Origin: UBA2943 sp946534895
GTDB taxonomy: Bacteria; Bacillota; Clostridia; Christensenellales; Aristaeellaceae
DNA: 38,099 nt
Direction: 5' to 3'
NCBI GenBank assembly: GCA_946534895.1
Contig: CAMNDE010000030.1
Location: 1-38,099 of the forward strand
Part shown: positions 1 to 9,010 of the stretch, piece by piece
Position numbering within the stretch: the first letter of the stretch is position 1
Layout: each line of letters opens with the position of its first letter
Notes under the pieces: generated by a model
The model's database searches: none
Seen by the model: the letters and a program-made list of their open reading frames with translations, nothing else
Told to the model about the DNA's origin: nothing
Made by a program: the position numbers and the translations under genes

Positions 1-1104
1 CACCAGGCCTCCGATCATGAGAAGCGGCATGCCGACTGCACCGACCACAGCATTGAGCACGTATACCGGATTGCGCATGAGGTCTCGGAATTCCCGCATG
101 AACACGGCCATGCCTGCATGCTGGGAGCGGTAGTTCACGCGGTCGAGCTTGACGCTCCGGCGGGATACCGATGTTTCGCTGCCCATGAGAGCGATGCGCA
201 GATAGGTTCTGCCGCATACGGCAAACAGAAAGACGACAGCGGCTGCGCCGGCGAGAAGAAGCAGTCCCATCATGGGCCAGGAGCCGAGGAGGGCACGCCC
301 GGCCCAGCCTGCGGGCGGGAAGATCGACGTCATCATGGTGATGATATTCTTTTCACCGCTCAGAAGGCCGGTCATGACTCCGGCTAGGCCTTCCTCATCT
401 CCGGTATAGCGGCTCATGGTGGATGAAAGCGTAAAGGACAGCACCATCTGGAACAGAATCATGAGGACGGTTCCGACCATGATCACAGTGTCCCGATGTC
501 TGTTGAATATGGACAGATGCGCCAGCAGGTGCACAAGAAGCGCTGCGAGGGCAAGCGGGAGTATCGGGCTCAGCAGCGTTACCAGGATGGCGCGCACAAG
601 CAGCATGAAGTCAAAGCCGAGCCGCACCATATACATGATGCACAGCGGCAGTACCAGAGCGGCTGTAAGCGCCATTTCTTCGGCATAAACTTCTGTCAGG
701 CGGGAGGCATACAGCACGCGGCTGGAGATGGGCAGGGCGCCGTACATGGGCGTATCCTTGCTGAAATACATTTTGCCGGTCAGCTGGTACAGGGAGAACA
801 TCAGTGTCAGAATCATGGAAATCATGACCACCATGACAAACAGGACACTGGGGAGAGAGTCAATGTGCAGCAGGGCAAGCAGAGAGGCAAACCCTTCTGC
901 GTTCTGAATGGACATCAGGGCACCGATCAGATACCATTCGATAACGGCCATGTATACCGCCATGACCAGGAAAAGAATCACTATACCGATGATGCGGGAA
1001 ACATCGCGGAAGCTTTTCTTGCTGCCTGTATCGCTGCCTGAGCGGGTAAGCCCCTTGAGCGCCATTTTTATCTGGAGAGCGAGAAGCGTCAGATAGGTCT
1101 TCAT
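1..1104 (-). CDS. ABC transporter permease, ABC-2-like (3' end outside window)
   Basis: Membrane component of an ABC exporter. Translating the minus strand from the ATG at 1104 gives 368 open codons to the window edge, so the C-terminus is missing. It begins MKTYLTLLALQMKMALKG, a cytoplasmic N-terminus, followed by many hydrophobic segments (for example VILFLVMAVYMAVI and VLFVMVVMISMILTLMF) separated by short loops, as in large ABC-2-type permeases of Firmicutes. The start overlaps the stop of the upstream ATPase gene in an ATGA, so the two are translationally coupled and surely work together. No substrate can be read from the sequence. The family assignment rests on topology and gene context rather than a diagnostic motif. 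Confidence 0.85.
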   Translation of the reverse strand, partial: MKTYLTLLALQIKMALKGLTRSGSDTGSKKSFRDVSRIIGIVILFLVMAVYMAVIEWYLIGALMSIQNAEGFASLLALLHIDSLPSVLFVMVVMISMILTLMFSLYQLTGKMYFSKDTPMYGALPISSRVLYASRLTEVYAEEMALTAALVLPLCIMYMVRLGFDFMLLVRAILVTLLSPILPLALAALLVHLLAHLSIFNRHRDTVIMVGTVLMILFQMVLSFTLSSTMSRYTGDEEGLAGVMTGLLSGEKNIITMMTSIFPPAGWAGRALLGSWPMMGLLLLAGAAAVVFLFAVCGRTYLRIALMGSETSVSRRSVKLDRVNYRSQHAGMAVFMREFRDLMRNPVYVLNAVVGAVGMPLLMIGGLV

Positions 1105-1838
1105 TGGTCGTTCTCACTTCCTTCAGTGATTTCGAGGAAGACTTCTTCAAGCGAAGCAGCATGTTCCTGACTGCGCAGCTCTTCCAGGGTTCCCTGGGCG
1201 GCAAGACGGCCTTTGGCAATCACGGCTATGCGGGTGCACAGTTTTTCCGCCACTTCCAGCACGTGTGTGGAGAAGAATACGGTCTTTCCCAGCTCGCACT
1301 GATGCTTCATTTCTTCCTTCAGAAGGTAGGAAGCACGGGGATCAAGGCCCATCATGGGCTCGTCAAGGATGAGGACCTGAGGATCATGGATCAGTGCACC
1401 GATGGTGGCAATCTTCTGACGCATGCCCTTGGAATAGGAACGGATCTGATTTCCCGCGGCATCGGTGAGTTCAAACAGTTCCAGATACTTTTCCATGCGG
1501 GTGCGCCGGTCAGCGGCGCTTACATCAAATATGTCAGCCATGAAATTCAGGTATTCGATGCCGGTGAGACGATCAAACAGATCAGCGCCGTCGGGCACAA
1601 ATCCGATCATGCGCTTGGCTTCCATCGGCTGTTTCTGCATGCTGATTCCATTGACGAAGGCTTCACCTTCGGTGGGATCAAGAATTCCGGTGAGAATCTT
1701 GATGCTTGTGGTTTTCCCGGCTCCGTTCGGACCGATATAACCGAACAGTTCCCCGTCGTTCACGGTGAGATTCAGGTGATCAACAGCGAGCGTGCCGCTC
1801 TTGCTGTAAGACTTGGAAACATTGCGAAACTCAATCAT
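1101..1838 (-). CDS. ABC transporter ATP-binding protein
   Basis: The 245-residue nucleotide-binding subunit powers the permease encoded just downstream. Walker A GPNGAGKT lies at residues 36-43, a signature-like SYSKGMRQK at 134-142, Walker B VLILDE at 155-160 and the H-loop STH at 190-192. The MIEFRNVSKSYSK opening is typical of exporter ATPases of the multidrug/lantibiotic-immunity type. I place the start at 1838, where GGAGGAATTTCC precedes the ATG; a longer frame begins 51 bases upstream but has no ribosome site. The signature is SKGMR rather than LSGGQ, common in this subfamily. The transported substrate is unknown. Confidence 0.93.
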   Translation of the reverse strand: MIEFRNVSKSYSKSGTLAVDHLNLTVNDGELFGYIGPNGAGKTTSIKILTGILDPTEGEAFVNGISMQKQPMEAKRMIGFVPDGADLFDRLTGIEYLNFMADIFDVSAADRRTRMEKYLELFELTDAAGNQIRSYSKGMRQKIATIGALIHDPQVLILDEPMMGLDPRASYLLKEEMKHQCELGKTVFFSTHVLEVAEKLCTRIAVIAKGRLAAQGTLEELRSQEHAASLEEVFLEITEGSENDQ

Positions 1839-1860
1839 GGAAATTCCTCCTTGCATGCCC

Positions 1861-1889
1861 AATATAACAGCACCTGAAATACGAAACAA
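1861..1889 (-). promoter_or_regulatory. Promoter of the ABC exporter genes
   Basis: Read on the minus strand: TTGTTT at 1889-1884, a 17-base spacer, then TATATT at 1866-1861 preceded by TGT, which makes an extended -10. Transcription would begin near 1854, about 15 bases before the start codon. A second weaker candidate, GTGACA-N17-TATAAC, lies at 1932-1904. No clear terminator separates this from the end of the upstream antiporter operon, so read-through is possible. Confidence 0.5.
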
Positions 1890-1941
1890 TTCATTGCGGC
1901 CCAGTTATACATAAACAGGGTTCAATTGTCACCAATTCCGC

Positions 1942-4137
1942 TTATTGCTGAAGGAGCAGAATCAGAATCACGGCAGCCAGGCCCAGGACCAGCAGAAGAA
2001 GTCCGTAGGACACGCTGTGACCGATCTCTTCCACTTCACGGTGGGCTTCTTCATGTGAAGCATCAAGAACATACTCATAGTCCTCGCGAAGCGGGCGGTG
2101 GATGAGAAGCGTGCGGTTCAGGATGCGGACGATCCGGTTCAGGCCTGTGCCCAGGGCATAGGTTACCCGGGTTCCGACAGGAACAGGTTTTCTTGTTTTG
2201 CGGAAATGGAAGATGGTGCGCCTGGAAAAGTACACCACGATTTCCGGAAGCTCCACAAGGAAGCGCGTAATGTACATGCATGCACGGGGAATCCAGTCTT
2301 TGATGAGCCGGCTTTCCGGCAGGGAAGCGACGAAGGATACCACGGCCGAAACAAACCTTGGAATATACTGTCGGATCAGGGCGGAGTCCGCATAGCCCAT
2401 GATCAGCCTGTCCGGTACGCTGAGGAGTGTGGGGAGCCAGTGGAGAACCGGGCGGTATACCGAGTTTTCCAGGTCCAGCCAGGCAGGCCAGCGGTTTACA
2501 TACTCGGTACCGGAAGCAGTTTTGCGCATGAGAAAGCGCCGGACAATCAGGAAATAGACGGCAAGCCCGATCACAAGGCTTTCCATGGCACCCTTCAGGT
2601 TTTCCAGGGAGAAATAAAAGATGGGATGGGTCAGGGGATGGAAGCCGAAGAAAGGCATGGACCGGACGGCAAACGGTGTCATGAGGCTGCCCATGAGTCC
2701 GAACAGGGGAAGCATGATGCAGGATGCAGCCAGCGCGATGCGCGAAAGGGGAGAGGCATAGCCGGTCATCTGGTCAAACTCAGTCTGTCTGGAGGGATTC
2801 TTCTCATGGAAGATGCAGACGTACAGCTTGATCATGTAGGCAATGGTGAGGCCGCCGGAAATCAGAAACAGAATCTCAATGGCTTTGTAAGCCATCCAGC
2901 TTCCGCCGGTCTCACGGCTGTGGGCGATGTATTCCAGCAGGCCTTCATGCAGCAGGGATTTGGAGTTGTAGCCGCTTCCGAAAGGCGGGATACAGGCAAG
3001 CGCAAGGCCGCCGCAGAGAAAGACGGCATGCAGGAAAGGCTTGCGGCGTCCGAACCCGCGGATGCGGTTCAGGTCCAGTTCCTCCAGGTTCATGAAAACG
3101 CATCCGGCACTCAGGAACAGGCAGAGCTTGATCAGGGAATGGTTTACCATGTGCAGGATGCTTCCGTAGGCGGCCAGGGTTCCGTGATGCCCCAGAAGGA
3201 CTGCGGTGGCCAGGCCTACGGTGATAAAGCCGATCTGACTGACAGAAGAGCAGGCCAGCGTGCGTTTGAGATTGACAGAGAAAAGCGCCAGCAGGGCACC
3301 GAGAAACATGGTGATGCTGCCGAGAATCAGAAGCATGCGCCCGAAAGCGTGATCGCCGGGCATGAGCCTTGAACAGATCACGATCAGCCCGAAAATACCG
3401 GTTTTGGTCAGCATGCCGGAAAGCAGGGCGGAAGCGGGGGCCGGAGCGACCGGATGCGCTTTCGGCAGCCAGATGTGCAGGGGAAACAGACCGGCCTTGG
3501 CCGCGAAGCCGAAAAGCGTCAGCCAGGTTGCGGCCGTGATGGTGCCGGAGCTGCCCAGCCCCTGCCGGCGTGCGGCAAGAAGTCCGTCAAAGGAAAGCGT
3601 GCCCAGCTCACGGTACAGGAGAAACAGGCCCATCAGAGTGGTCAGTCCGCCGATTACGGCCACGGCGAGATAAGTCTGCCCGGCACGCATGGCCGCAGGC
3701 TCTTCCTCCTGCACGACCCATACATAGCTGGCCAGGGACATGATTTCAAAGAAAACCAGCGTGGTGTACAGGTCATCCGAGAAGAACACGCCGAGCGTGG
3801 CACCGAGGGTCAGCAGATTGAAGAAAAGATAGCGGCCCTGATGGTGATCATGATGGAAGTACTGGGGAGAGAGCATGCCGGATATCAGCCACATGAACGA
3901 TGCAAGAAGGGCATACAGAGAACGGAAGCCGTCGTTCCGGAAGTGGAGTCCGAGTCCCATGATGCCGGGAAAGTCCAGAGAAAAGCTGTCCGTGAAATAC
4001 AGCCGGACGCAGCCCAGAAGGACCGCGAGAACCACGCCGAGAAAGGTTCCCCACCGCAGACGCGGGCCTGAGGAACGAAGACAGAAGACGAAAGGGGCCA
4101 TACAGACCGGCAGCAGAATCAGTACGGGAATCAGCAC
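1942..4137 (-). CDS. Mrp/Mbh antiporter-like proton-translocating subunit with long C-terminal extension
   Basis: A 731-residue membrane protein of the proton-conducting family shared by MrpA/MrpD, NuoL/M/N and HyfB. The core shows FFEIMSL with the TM5 glutamate, GFAAKAGLFPLHIWLPKAHP with the TM7 lysine, SGMLTKTGIFG with the TM8 lysine (NuoM/MrpD-like), and HMVNHSLIKLCLF with the late lysine. The core is about 500 residues; a roughly 200-residue extension with further hydrophobic segments follows and ends in a single membrane span (YGLLLLVLGLAAVILILLL). That resembles the long HyfB/HycC-type subunits. The start is GTG with AAGGAAGGATCAC before it; the ORF before it ends 15 bases upstream. Last gene of the antiporter operon. 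Confidence 0.88.
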   Translation of the reverse strand: MLIPVLILLPVCMAPFVFCLRSSGPRLRWGTFLGVVLAVLLGCVRLYFTDSFSLDFPGIMGLGLHFRNDGFRSLYALLASFMWLISGMLSPQYFHHDHHQGRYLFFNLLTLGATLGVFFSDDLYTTLVFFEIMSLASYVWVVQEEEPAAMRAGQTYLAVAVIGGLTTLMGLFLLYRELGTLSFDGLLAARRQGLGSSGTITAATWLTLFGFAAKAGLFPLHIWLPKAHPVAPAPASALLSGMLTKTGIFGLIVICSRLMPGDHAFGRMLLILGSITMFLGALLALFSVNLKRTLACSSVSQIGFITVGLATAVLLGHHGTLAAYGSILHMVNHSLIKLCLFLSAGCVFMNLEELDLNRIRGFGRRKPFLHAVFLCGGLALACIPPFGSGYNSKSLLHEGLLEYIAHSRETGGSWMAYKAIEILFLISGGLTIAYMIKLYVCIFHEKNPSRQTEFDQMTGYASPLSRIALAASCIMLPLFGLMGSLMTPFAVRSMPFFGFHPLTHPIFYFSLENLKGAMESLVIGLAVYFLIVRRFLMRKTASGTEYVNRWPAWLDLENSVYRPVLHWLPTLLSVPDRLIMGYADSALIRQYIPRFVSAVVSFVASLPESRLIKDWIPRACMYITRFLVELPEIVVYFSRRTIFHFRKTRKPVPVGTRVTYALGTGLNRIVRILNRTLLIHRPLREDYEYVLDASHEEAHREVEEIGHSVSYGLLLLVLGLAAVILILLLQQ

Positions 4138-4152
4138 GTGATCCTTCCTTTC

Positions 4153-5628
4153 TTACACAGGGGTTGCGATGCCGCGGATCCATCCCAGCAGCGGAGAAGC
4201 GGCAACGCCCAGGACCAGCATCAGAATAACCATGACAAAAAGAGGAAACTTCATGCGCCAGCCAGGGTCGAGTCTGCGCCCCTCCAATGCCCTGAGACCG
4301 GAATTCAGAGGACGGAAGTACATGACAAAGGCGGGGGTAAGCGCGTAGACAGCCGACATCAGGGAAGCAATGATCAGCGCGGTCATGGCAATGATGCCCA
4401 GCCAGCCTCCGGTTTCCCTGGCCGCTGACAGGAGAATCCATTTGCTTGTAAAACCGCACAGCGGAGGTATGCCGCTCAGGGCTACGGCTCCGATGGCAAA
4501 GGCGGCGGTGGTGGCCGGCATCTGCCGGTGGAAGCCGCGCAGATCCTGTACATAGGCGCAGCGTGTGCGGACCAGGATGGCGCCGGCACACCAGAAAAGA
4601 CAGATCTTGATCACGGAATGCATGATCAGATGGGCAAGACCGCCGGTCATGCCCGAAGGCGTCATCAGGCAGAGCCCGGTGAGCATATAGGACAGATTGG
4701 AGACCGTGGAATAGGCGAGACGGCGCTTGAGATGCGGTTCACGCACTGCCTTGACAGCGGCAAGCAGAAGGGTAAAGCAGGCAAGCAGCAGAGCCAGGGT
4801 CTGCGGAAGCGAACCGCGCAGCAGCTCCGTGCCGTACGAGTAGTAAATCAGGCGCAGAACGGCAAACGTGCCGGCGTTGACGACAGCCACAGCGTGCAGA
4901 AGCGCTGTGACGGGAGTGGGTGCCACAGAAACCTTGGGCAGCCAGGAATACATGGGAAAGATAGCCGCCTTGGTGCCGAAGCCGACAAAGGCCAGAAGAA
5001 ATACCCAGCGGAGCACATCCTCACTGCCCTGAATGCGTTCCGGATTCAGGGTCCCGCCCAGGGTGAAGGGAGCGCCGGTGCCGTAGTTCAGCAGAAAGAT
5101 CAGGCCGACAAAAGCCATGGCCGCGCCGGTGATGGAGAATGTGACATAGGTTTCCGCAGCCTTGATGGAGGCATCGTCTTTCTTGTGGGAGACCAGGGGC
5201 AGCGTCACCAGTGTGAGACACTCATAGAACATATAGAGCGTGGCCAGATTGGCGGCCGCAGCAATGGCGATGGTGATGCCCATGGACATGGTGTAAAAGG
5301 CGAAGAAAGCGTCCGGTCTTGACTCATACTCCATGTATTCAAAGGCGTACAGCGTGGCCAGAGGCCAGAGAAACGCAACAAGCCCGGCAAAGAGGCAGCC
5401 CGGGCCGTCCAGCCGGAAGGCAATATCCAGGCGGTCCATCAGGGTATACAGAGTATGGACTTTACCGTCCGCGTTCAGGATCAGAAGCGCGGTCAGAACG
5501 GAATTGATCAGGACCACTGCTTCCACATAAATGCTCCGTGCCCGGTCAGACCGGAAGCGAAACAGTGGAATGGCGGCGCCGGCCAGCAGGGGAAGCAGGA
5601 TCACAGAACAGATAAGAAGCGGCTGCAT
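4153..5628 (-). CDS. Mrp/Mbh antiporter-like subunit, NuoL/MrpA-N type
   Basis: A 491-residue polytopic protein with about 14 membrane segments. Visible motifs are FYECLTLVTLPLV (TM5 glutamate), GFGTKAAIFPMYSWLPK (TM7 lysine) and HLIMHSVIKICLF (late lysine). The TM8 segment reads VTALLHAVAVVNAG, with a histidine where the other paralogues here have a lysine, as in NuoL and the N-terminal half of MrpA. It is therefore the best candidate for the MrpA-N role in a complex where MrpA is split into separate genes. AAAGGAGACGCAGT precedes the ATG. Only 12 to 15 bases separate it from its neighbours, so it is cotranscribed and probably stoichiometric with them. Confidence 0.9.
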   Translation of the reverse strand: MQPLLICSVILLPLLAGAAIPLFRFRSDRARSIYVEAVVLINSVLTALLILNADGKVHTLYTLMDRLDIAFRLDGPGCLFAGLVAFLWPLATLYAFEYMEYESRPDAFFAFYTMSMGITIAIAAAANLATLYMFYECLTLVTLPLVSHKKDDASIKAAETYVTFSITGAAMAFVGLIFLLNYGTGAPFTLGGTLNPERIQGSEDVLRWVFLLAFVGFGTKAAIFPMYSWLPKVSVAPTPVTALLHAVAVVNAGTFAVLRLIYYSYGTELLRGSLPQTLALLLACFTLLLAAVKAVREPHLKRRLAYSTVSNLSYMLTGLCLMTPSGMTGGLAHLIMHSVIKICLFWCAGAILVRTRCAYVQDLRGFHRQMPATTAAFAIGAVALSGIPPLCGFTSKWILLSAARETGGWLGIIAMTALIIASLMSAVYALTPAFVMYFRPLNSGLRALEGRRLDPGWRMKFPLFVMVILMLVLGVAASPLLGWIRGIATPV

Positions 5629-5640
5629 ACTGCGTCTCCT

Positions 5641-7131
5641 TTACATCAGGCTTCCGGCAATGGACTGGAACAGGGAAATCATGCTTCCCGGGAAGATGCC
5701 GAGCACAATGGAAAGTGTTGTCAGGAGAATCATGGGCACAAGCATGACCCAGGTGGGTTCTGCTTTTTCCAGAACGTCGGCAGGCTCGGAGCTGGTTTTT
5801 CCGGGGAAGAAGCCATGGATCGATACGCTCAGAAGATATCCGGCAGTGAGCAGGGCGGAGATCAGAAGGACCACCGGGCCCAGCACCCGGAGGAAACCGG
5901 GCACAACCACGGAGCTGAGGGAGCCCTGGGCGAGATACCACTTGGATACGAATCCCAGGCAGGGCGGAATACCGACCAGTCCCACGGAGACAAGGGTGAA
6001 GCACCACATGGTAACCGGCATCTGTTTTCCGATGCCGTACAGTTCGGAGGTGTGTGTCTTTCCGGTCTTATGAATGATGGCGCCGGCCGTCATGAAGAGG
6101 GTATCCTTGATCAGCGAATGGGCGCACACATGCAGGAGCGCGCCGGCAAAGCCGAGCGGGGACATGGTGGAAAGACCGAAGAGTACATAGCTGACCTGGG
6201 AGACGGAGGAGTAGGCCAGACGCTTTTTCAGCAGGTTTTCCTTGTAGGCAAGAAGGGAGCCGGAGAAGATGGTGAAAAGCGTAAGGCACATGAATGCCGT
6301 CTGCACCCAGGTTCCGGCGAGATGCCGGCACCCCACCAGGAAGTAAATGACACGGATGATGCCGAGCACGCCGGCTTTGGTAATGATGCCGGACAATACG
6401 GCGGACGCGGGAGCCGGGGCCACCGGGTGCGCCGTGGGCAGCCAGCCGTGCAGCGGGAACATGCCCGCCTTGGTGCCGAAACCCAGAATCATCAGCATGG
6501 AAGCCGCAAGGACGGTGGTTTCATGTCCGGCCATGGCATCCGTATTCAGCTGTCCGCCTGCGGCGAAGGAGAAGGACTGGACATAGCGGGAAAGAATAAA
6601 GATGCCGAGCAGCACCAGTGATGCGCCGAGAACGGAATAGATCAGGTACTTGATGCCCGCGGCCACCGCTTCCTTGTCCATGGTATGCATGACCAGGGGA
6701 ACCGTGAGCAGGGTCATCAGTTCATAGAACATATAGTATGTGATGATGGAACCGGCGAAGCACAGGCCGATGAGGATACCGAGCGTGGCGAGATAGAAAC
6801 CGTAGAACCGTTTCAGATGGCCCTCGTGTTCCATGTATTCAAAGGAATAGAAGCCGGCAAGACACCAGACGACGGAAATCAGGGCAGCAAAACACTTGCC
6901 GGTGGCATCAGAATGCAGGAACACCGGAAGGTTTTCCGACAGACGGAACAGCGGCTGCTCCAGGTCCGGGGAGAGCAGTACCGGAAGCACCAGAAGCGCA
7001 TTGCCTACCAGTGTAATGGAAATGATGGCTTTCCGCGCTCCTTTTCTGTCCAGTGCAGGAATCAGGGCCAGGCAGAGTCCCATCAGAACGGGAAAGAGAA
7101 CGGGAACAAGAAGAAAAAAGTCAGCAACCAT
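5641..7131 (-). CDS. Mrp/Mbh antiporter-like subunit, NuoM/MrpD type
   Basis: A 496-residue polytopic membrane protein. Diagnostic segments are FYELMTLLTVPLVMHTMDKE (TM5 glutamate), GFGTKAGMFPLHGWLPTAHP (TM7 lysine), SGIITKAGVLGIIRV (TM8 lysine) and HVCAHSLIKDTLF (late lysine), all needed for proton transfer in the family. The start MVADFFLLVPVLFP is fixed by AAGGAGGAACGAACC upstream. It is the second of four antiporter-like subunits. Sequence alone does not say whether it carries H+, Na+ or both. Confidence 0.9.
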   Translation of the reverse strand: MVADFFLLVPVLFPVLMGLCLALIPALDRKGARKAIISITLVGNALLVLPVLLSPDLEQPLFRLSENLPVFLHSDATGKCFAALISVVWCLAGFYSFEYMEHEGHLKRFYGFYLATLGILIGLCFAGSIITYYMFYELMTLLTVPLVMHTMDKEAVAAGIKYLIYSVLGASLVLLGIFILSRYVQSFSFAAGGQLNTDAMAGHETTVLAASMLMILGFGTKAGMFPLHGWLPTAHPVAPAPASAVLSGIITKAGVLGIIRVIYFLVGCRHLAGTWVQTAFMCLTLFTIFSGSLLAYKENLLKKRLAYSSVSQVSYVLFGLSTMSPLGFAGALLHVCAHSLIKDTLFMTAGAIIHKTGKTHTSELYGIGKQMPVTMWCFTLVSVGLVGIPPCLGFVSKWYLAQGSLSSVVVPGFLRVLGPVVLLISALLTAGYLLSVSIHGFFPGKTSSEPADVLEKAEPTWVMLVPMILLTTLSIVLGIFPGSMISLFQSIAGSLM

Positions 7132-7159
7132 GGTTCGTTCCTCCTTGGTGACGGTGAAA

Positions 7160-8647
7160 TCAGCCGAACTGTGTCAGTCCCAGCATCAGGGCGTTGATGA
7201 GCGGCTGGGAGAAAATGCCCAGGGCAATATTGGATGCAATGAGAAGAATCAGGGAAAAAACATAGGCCCGTCCACGATGAAGCGGCGTATACTGCACGTC
7301 CTCTCGCTTCTGATAGATCAGGACAACCGTACCCAGAAAATAGAGCGTGTTGAGCCAGGTGGAGATGACGAGGAAGGCCAGCGTGAGATAGCGTCTCGGA
7401 TCTGTGAGCTCCACCGCGGCCAGAGCGAAATTGACTTTGCTTGCAAACCCGCCCAGAAAGGGAAAGCCCACCATGGAGAGAGCGCCCACAGTAAAAGCGG
7501 CGGCTGTGAGCGGCGCGCGGAAACCGGATCCGCGTATATTCCGTATGGATGCCCCGGGACTGGTGCTGACAAGGCCGTCAGCTGACAGAAACAGCATGGA
7601 CTTGCAGATGGCATGGGCAAACACGTGGAACAGGGCAGCAGTCATGCCGTAGGCGGTGCCGAGCCCCATGCCCATGTAGATATATCCGAGCTGGGCCACG
7701 GATGAAAAGGCCACCATATACCGCAGATCCGTCTGGCGGATTGCGTGCAGGGAACCCACAAGCATGCCGGCGAGCCCCAGGGTGAACAGCACGGCATTGA
7801 TGCCGGTGGACGCGAACACGTCAAAGCCGATCACCCGGTAAATGATCTTCATGAGAAGGAAGATATATGCCTTGGACACCAGGGAAGCCATGATGGAAGC
7901 GCCAGCCGGTGTCGCATTGCTGTAGGCCGAGGGAACCCATGTGTGGAAAGGAAACAGTGCGCTTTTGATGCCAAGGCCCACCGTGATGAGGGCAACCACC
8001 ACGGTAAGTGGTGTCTGATAGGCATCCGTCTCCTTTAGCAGACGCACGGATTCGCGGATCGGACTCATGAGCAGGTGCCCCGTGATGTCATACAGAAGGA
8101 TCACGCCGAGCAGGAACAGTGAGGATCCGATCATGTTCATGATCATATAGCGCGCAGCGGAGAGAAGGGGACGCCCACCTTTCCGGGAGGCAATCAGCGG
8201 TACCGCGCTCAGTGTCATGATTTCCAGAAACACATAGGCGGTGAAGATGTCGTTGGTATAGACCTGGGCATTGAGCGCGGTGGTCATGAGAAGCAGCATG
8301 GCGCATATGAGACCGTGGCGCTTTTCCTGGACATGGTCGTTCATTCGTCTGAGCCCGCCGAGGTAGGAGAGCAGCATGACGGCCATAAAGAAGAAGGCTG
8401 TAATGGCTTCCAGAAGGCCTGCGCGGATTTCATTGCCCCATGGAGCCGGGTAATGTCCCATGGAATAGGTAAAGGATTCTCCGGAAACGGTCATCAGATA
8501 CAGGAAGAGTGAGGACATGACCAGTTCCGCTGTCAGCACAAGCCCGGTAAAGACATGGGCCGCCTTTCTGGGAAGCACGCTTGCCAGGGCTGCTCCGAGC
8601 AGCGGAAGGAGAATGGAAAACAGGGGAATGGAGTGCCACAGGATCAT
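7160..8647 (-). CDS. Mrp/Mbh antiporter-like subunit, NuoN/MrpD type
   Basis: A 495-residue polytopic protein, first of the four antiporter-like subunits. It has FLEIMTLSAVPLIAS (TM5 glutamate), GIKSALFPFHTWVPSAYSNA (TM7 lysine), MASLVSKAYIFLLMKI (TM8 lysine) and HVFAHAICKSMLFLSADG (late lysine). Its ATG overlaps the stop of mrpC in an ATGA, so translation is coupled. In canonical Mrp operons mrpC is followed by a single mrpD, so this gene occupies the mrpD position and the three downstream paralogues are additional. Confidence 0.9.
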   Translation of the reverse strand: MILWHSIPLFSILLPLLGAALASVLPRKAAHVFTGLVLTAELVMSSLFLYLMTVSGESFTYSMGHYPAPWGNEIRAGLLEAITAFFFMAVMLLSYLGGLRRMNDHVQEKRHGLICAMLLLMTTALNAQVYTNDIFTAYVFLEIMTLSAVPLIASRKGGRPLLSAARYMIMNMIGSSLFLLGVILLYDITGHLLMSPIRESVRLLKETDAYQTPLTVVVALITVGLGIKSALFPFHTWVPSAYSNATPAGASIMASLVSKAYIFLLMKIIYRVIGFDVFASTGINAVLFTLGLAGMLVGSLHAIRQTDLRYMVAFSSVAQLGYIYMGMGLGTAYGMTAALFHVFAHAICKSMLFLSADGLVSTSPGASIRNIRGSGFRAPLTAAAFTVGALSMVGFPFLGGFASKVNFALAAVELTDPRRYLTLAFLVISTWLNTLYFLGTVVLIYQKREDVQYTPLHRGRAYVFSLILLIASNIALGIFSQPLINALMLGLTQFG

Positions 8648-9006
8648 TCCACATCCTCCTCGCTGGAAATCCTGGACATTTCATCCAGGTCAAGAGTATG
8701 GTACCGGGCATAGAGACGCACGGTGAGCGCCATCATGACAGCGGCGGAAGCCACGCTTACAACGATGCCCGTCAGAACCAGACCGGCAGGAATCGGATTG
8801 ATGTAGGCTTCCATGCTGGTTATGCCGTTTTCAACGATGGGTGCCTTGCGTCCGCTGATATAGCCTTTTGAGGCCAGATACAGGAAAATGGCAGAGTCTG
8901 TCATGGAAAACCCGATGATTTTCTTGATCAGGTTCGGAGCCACGATCAGAAGCGTGAGGCCGATGCCGAAGAGGATCATGGCCGCGATTTCTTCATAATG
9001 GATCAT
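8644..9006 (-). CDS. mrpC: Na+/H+ antiporter subunit MrpC / NuoK-like
   Basis: A 120-residue protein with three hydrophobic helices, matching MrpC/MnhC and NuoK. It starts MIHYEEIAAMILFGIGL, then MILFGIGLTLLIVAPNLIKKIIGFS, and has NPIPAGLVLTGIVVSVASAAV in the third helix, equivalent to the DPLPQALVLTAIVIG signature of MrpC. I use the ATG at 9006, four bases after the mrpB stop and behind a G-rich ribosome site; a longer frame reaching 9081 overlaps mrpB and adds a non-family N-terminus. The C-terminal tail is short and hydrophilic. In the complex MrpC joins the small subunits to the MrpD-like channel. Confidence 0.9.
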   Translation of the reverse strand: MIHYEEIAAMILFGIGLTLLIVAPNLIKKIIGFSMTDSAIFLYLASKGYISGRKAPIVENGITSMEAYINPIPAGLVLTGIVVSVASAAVMMALTVRLYARYHTLDLDEMSRISSEEDVE

Positions 9007-9010
9007 CACG

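Noticed and set aside
2098..3372. 424-codon open frame on the plus strand inside the antiporter subunit
   Set aside because: A shadow of a well-supported membrane protein gene; its composition (Gln, Gly, His, Asp rich) has no family match I recognise.
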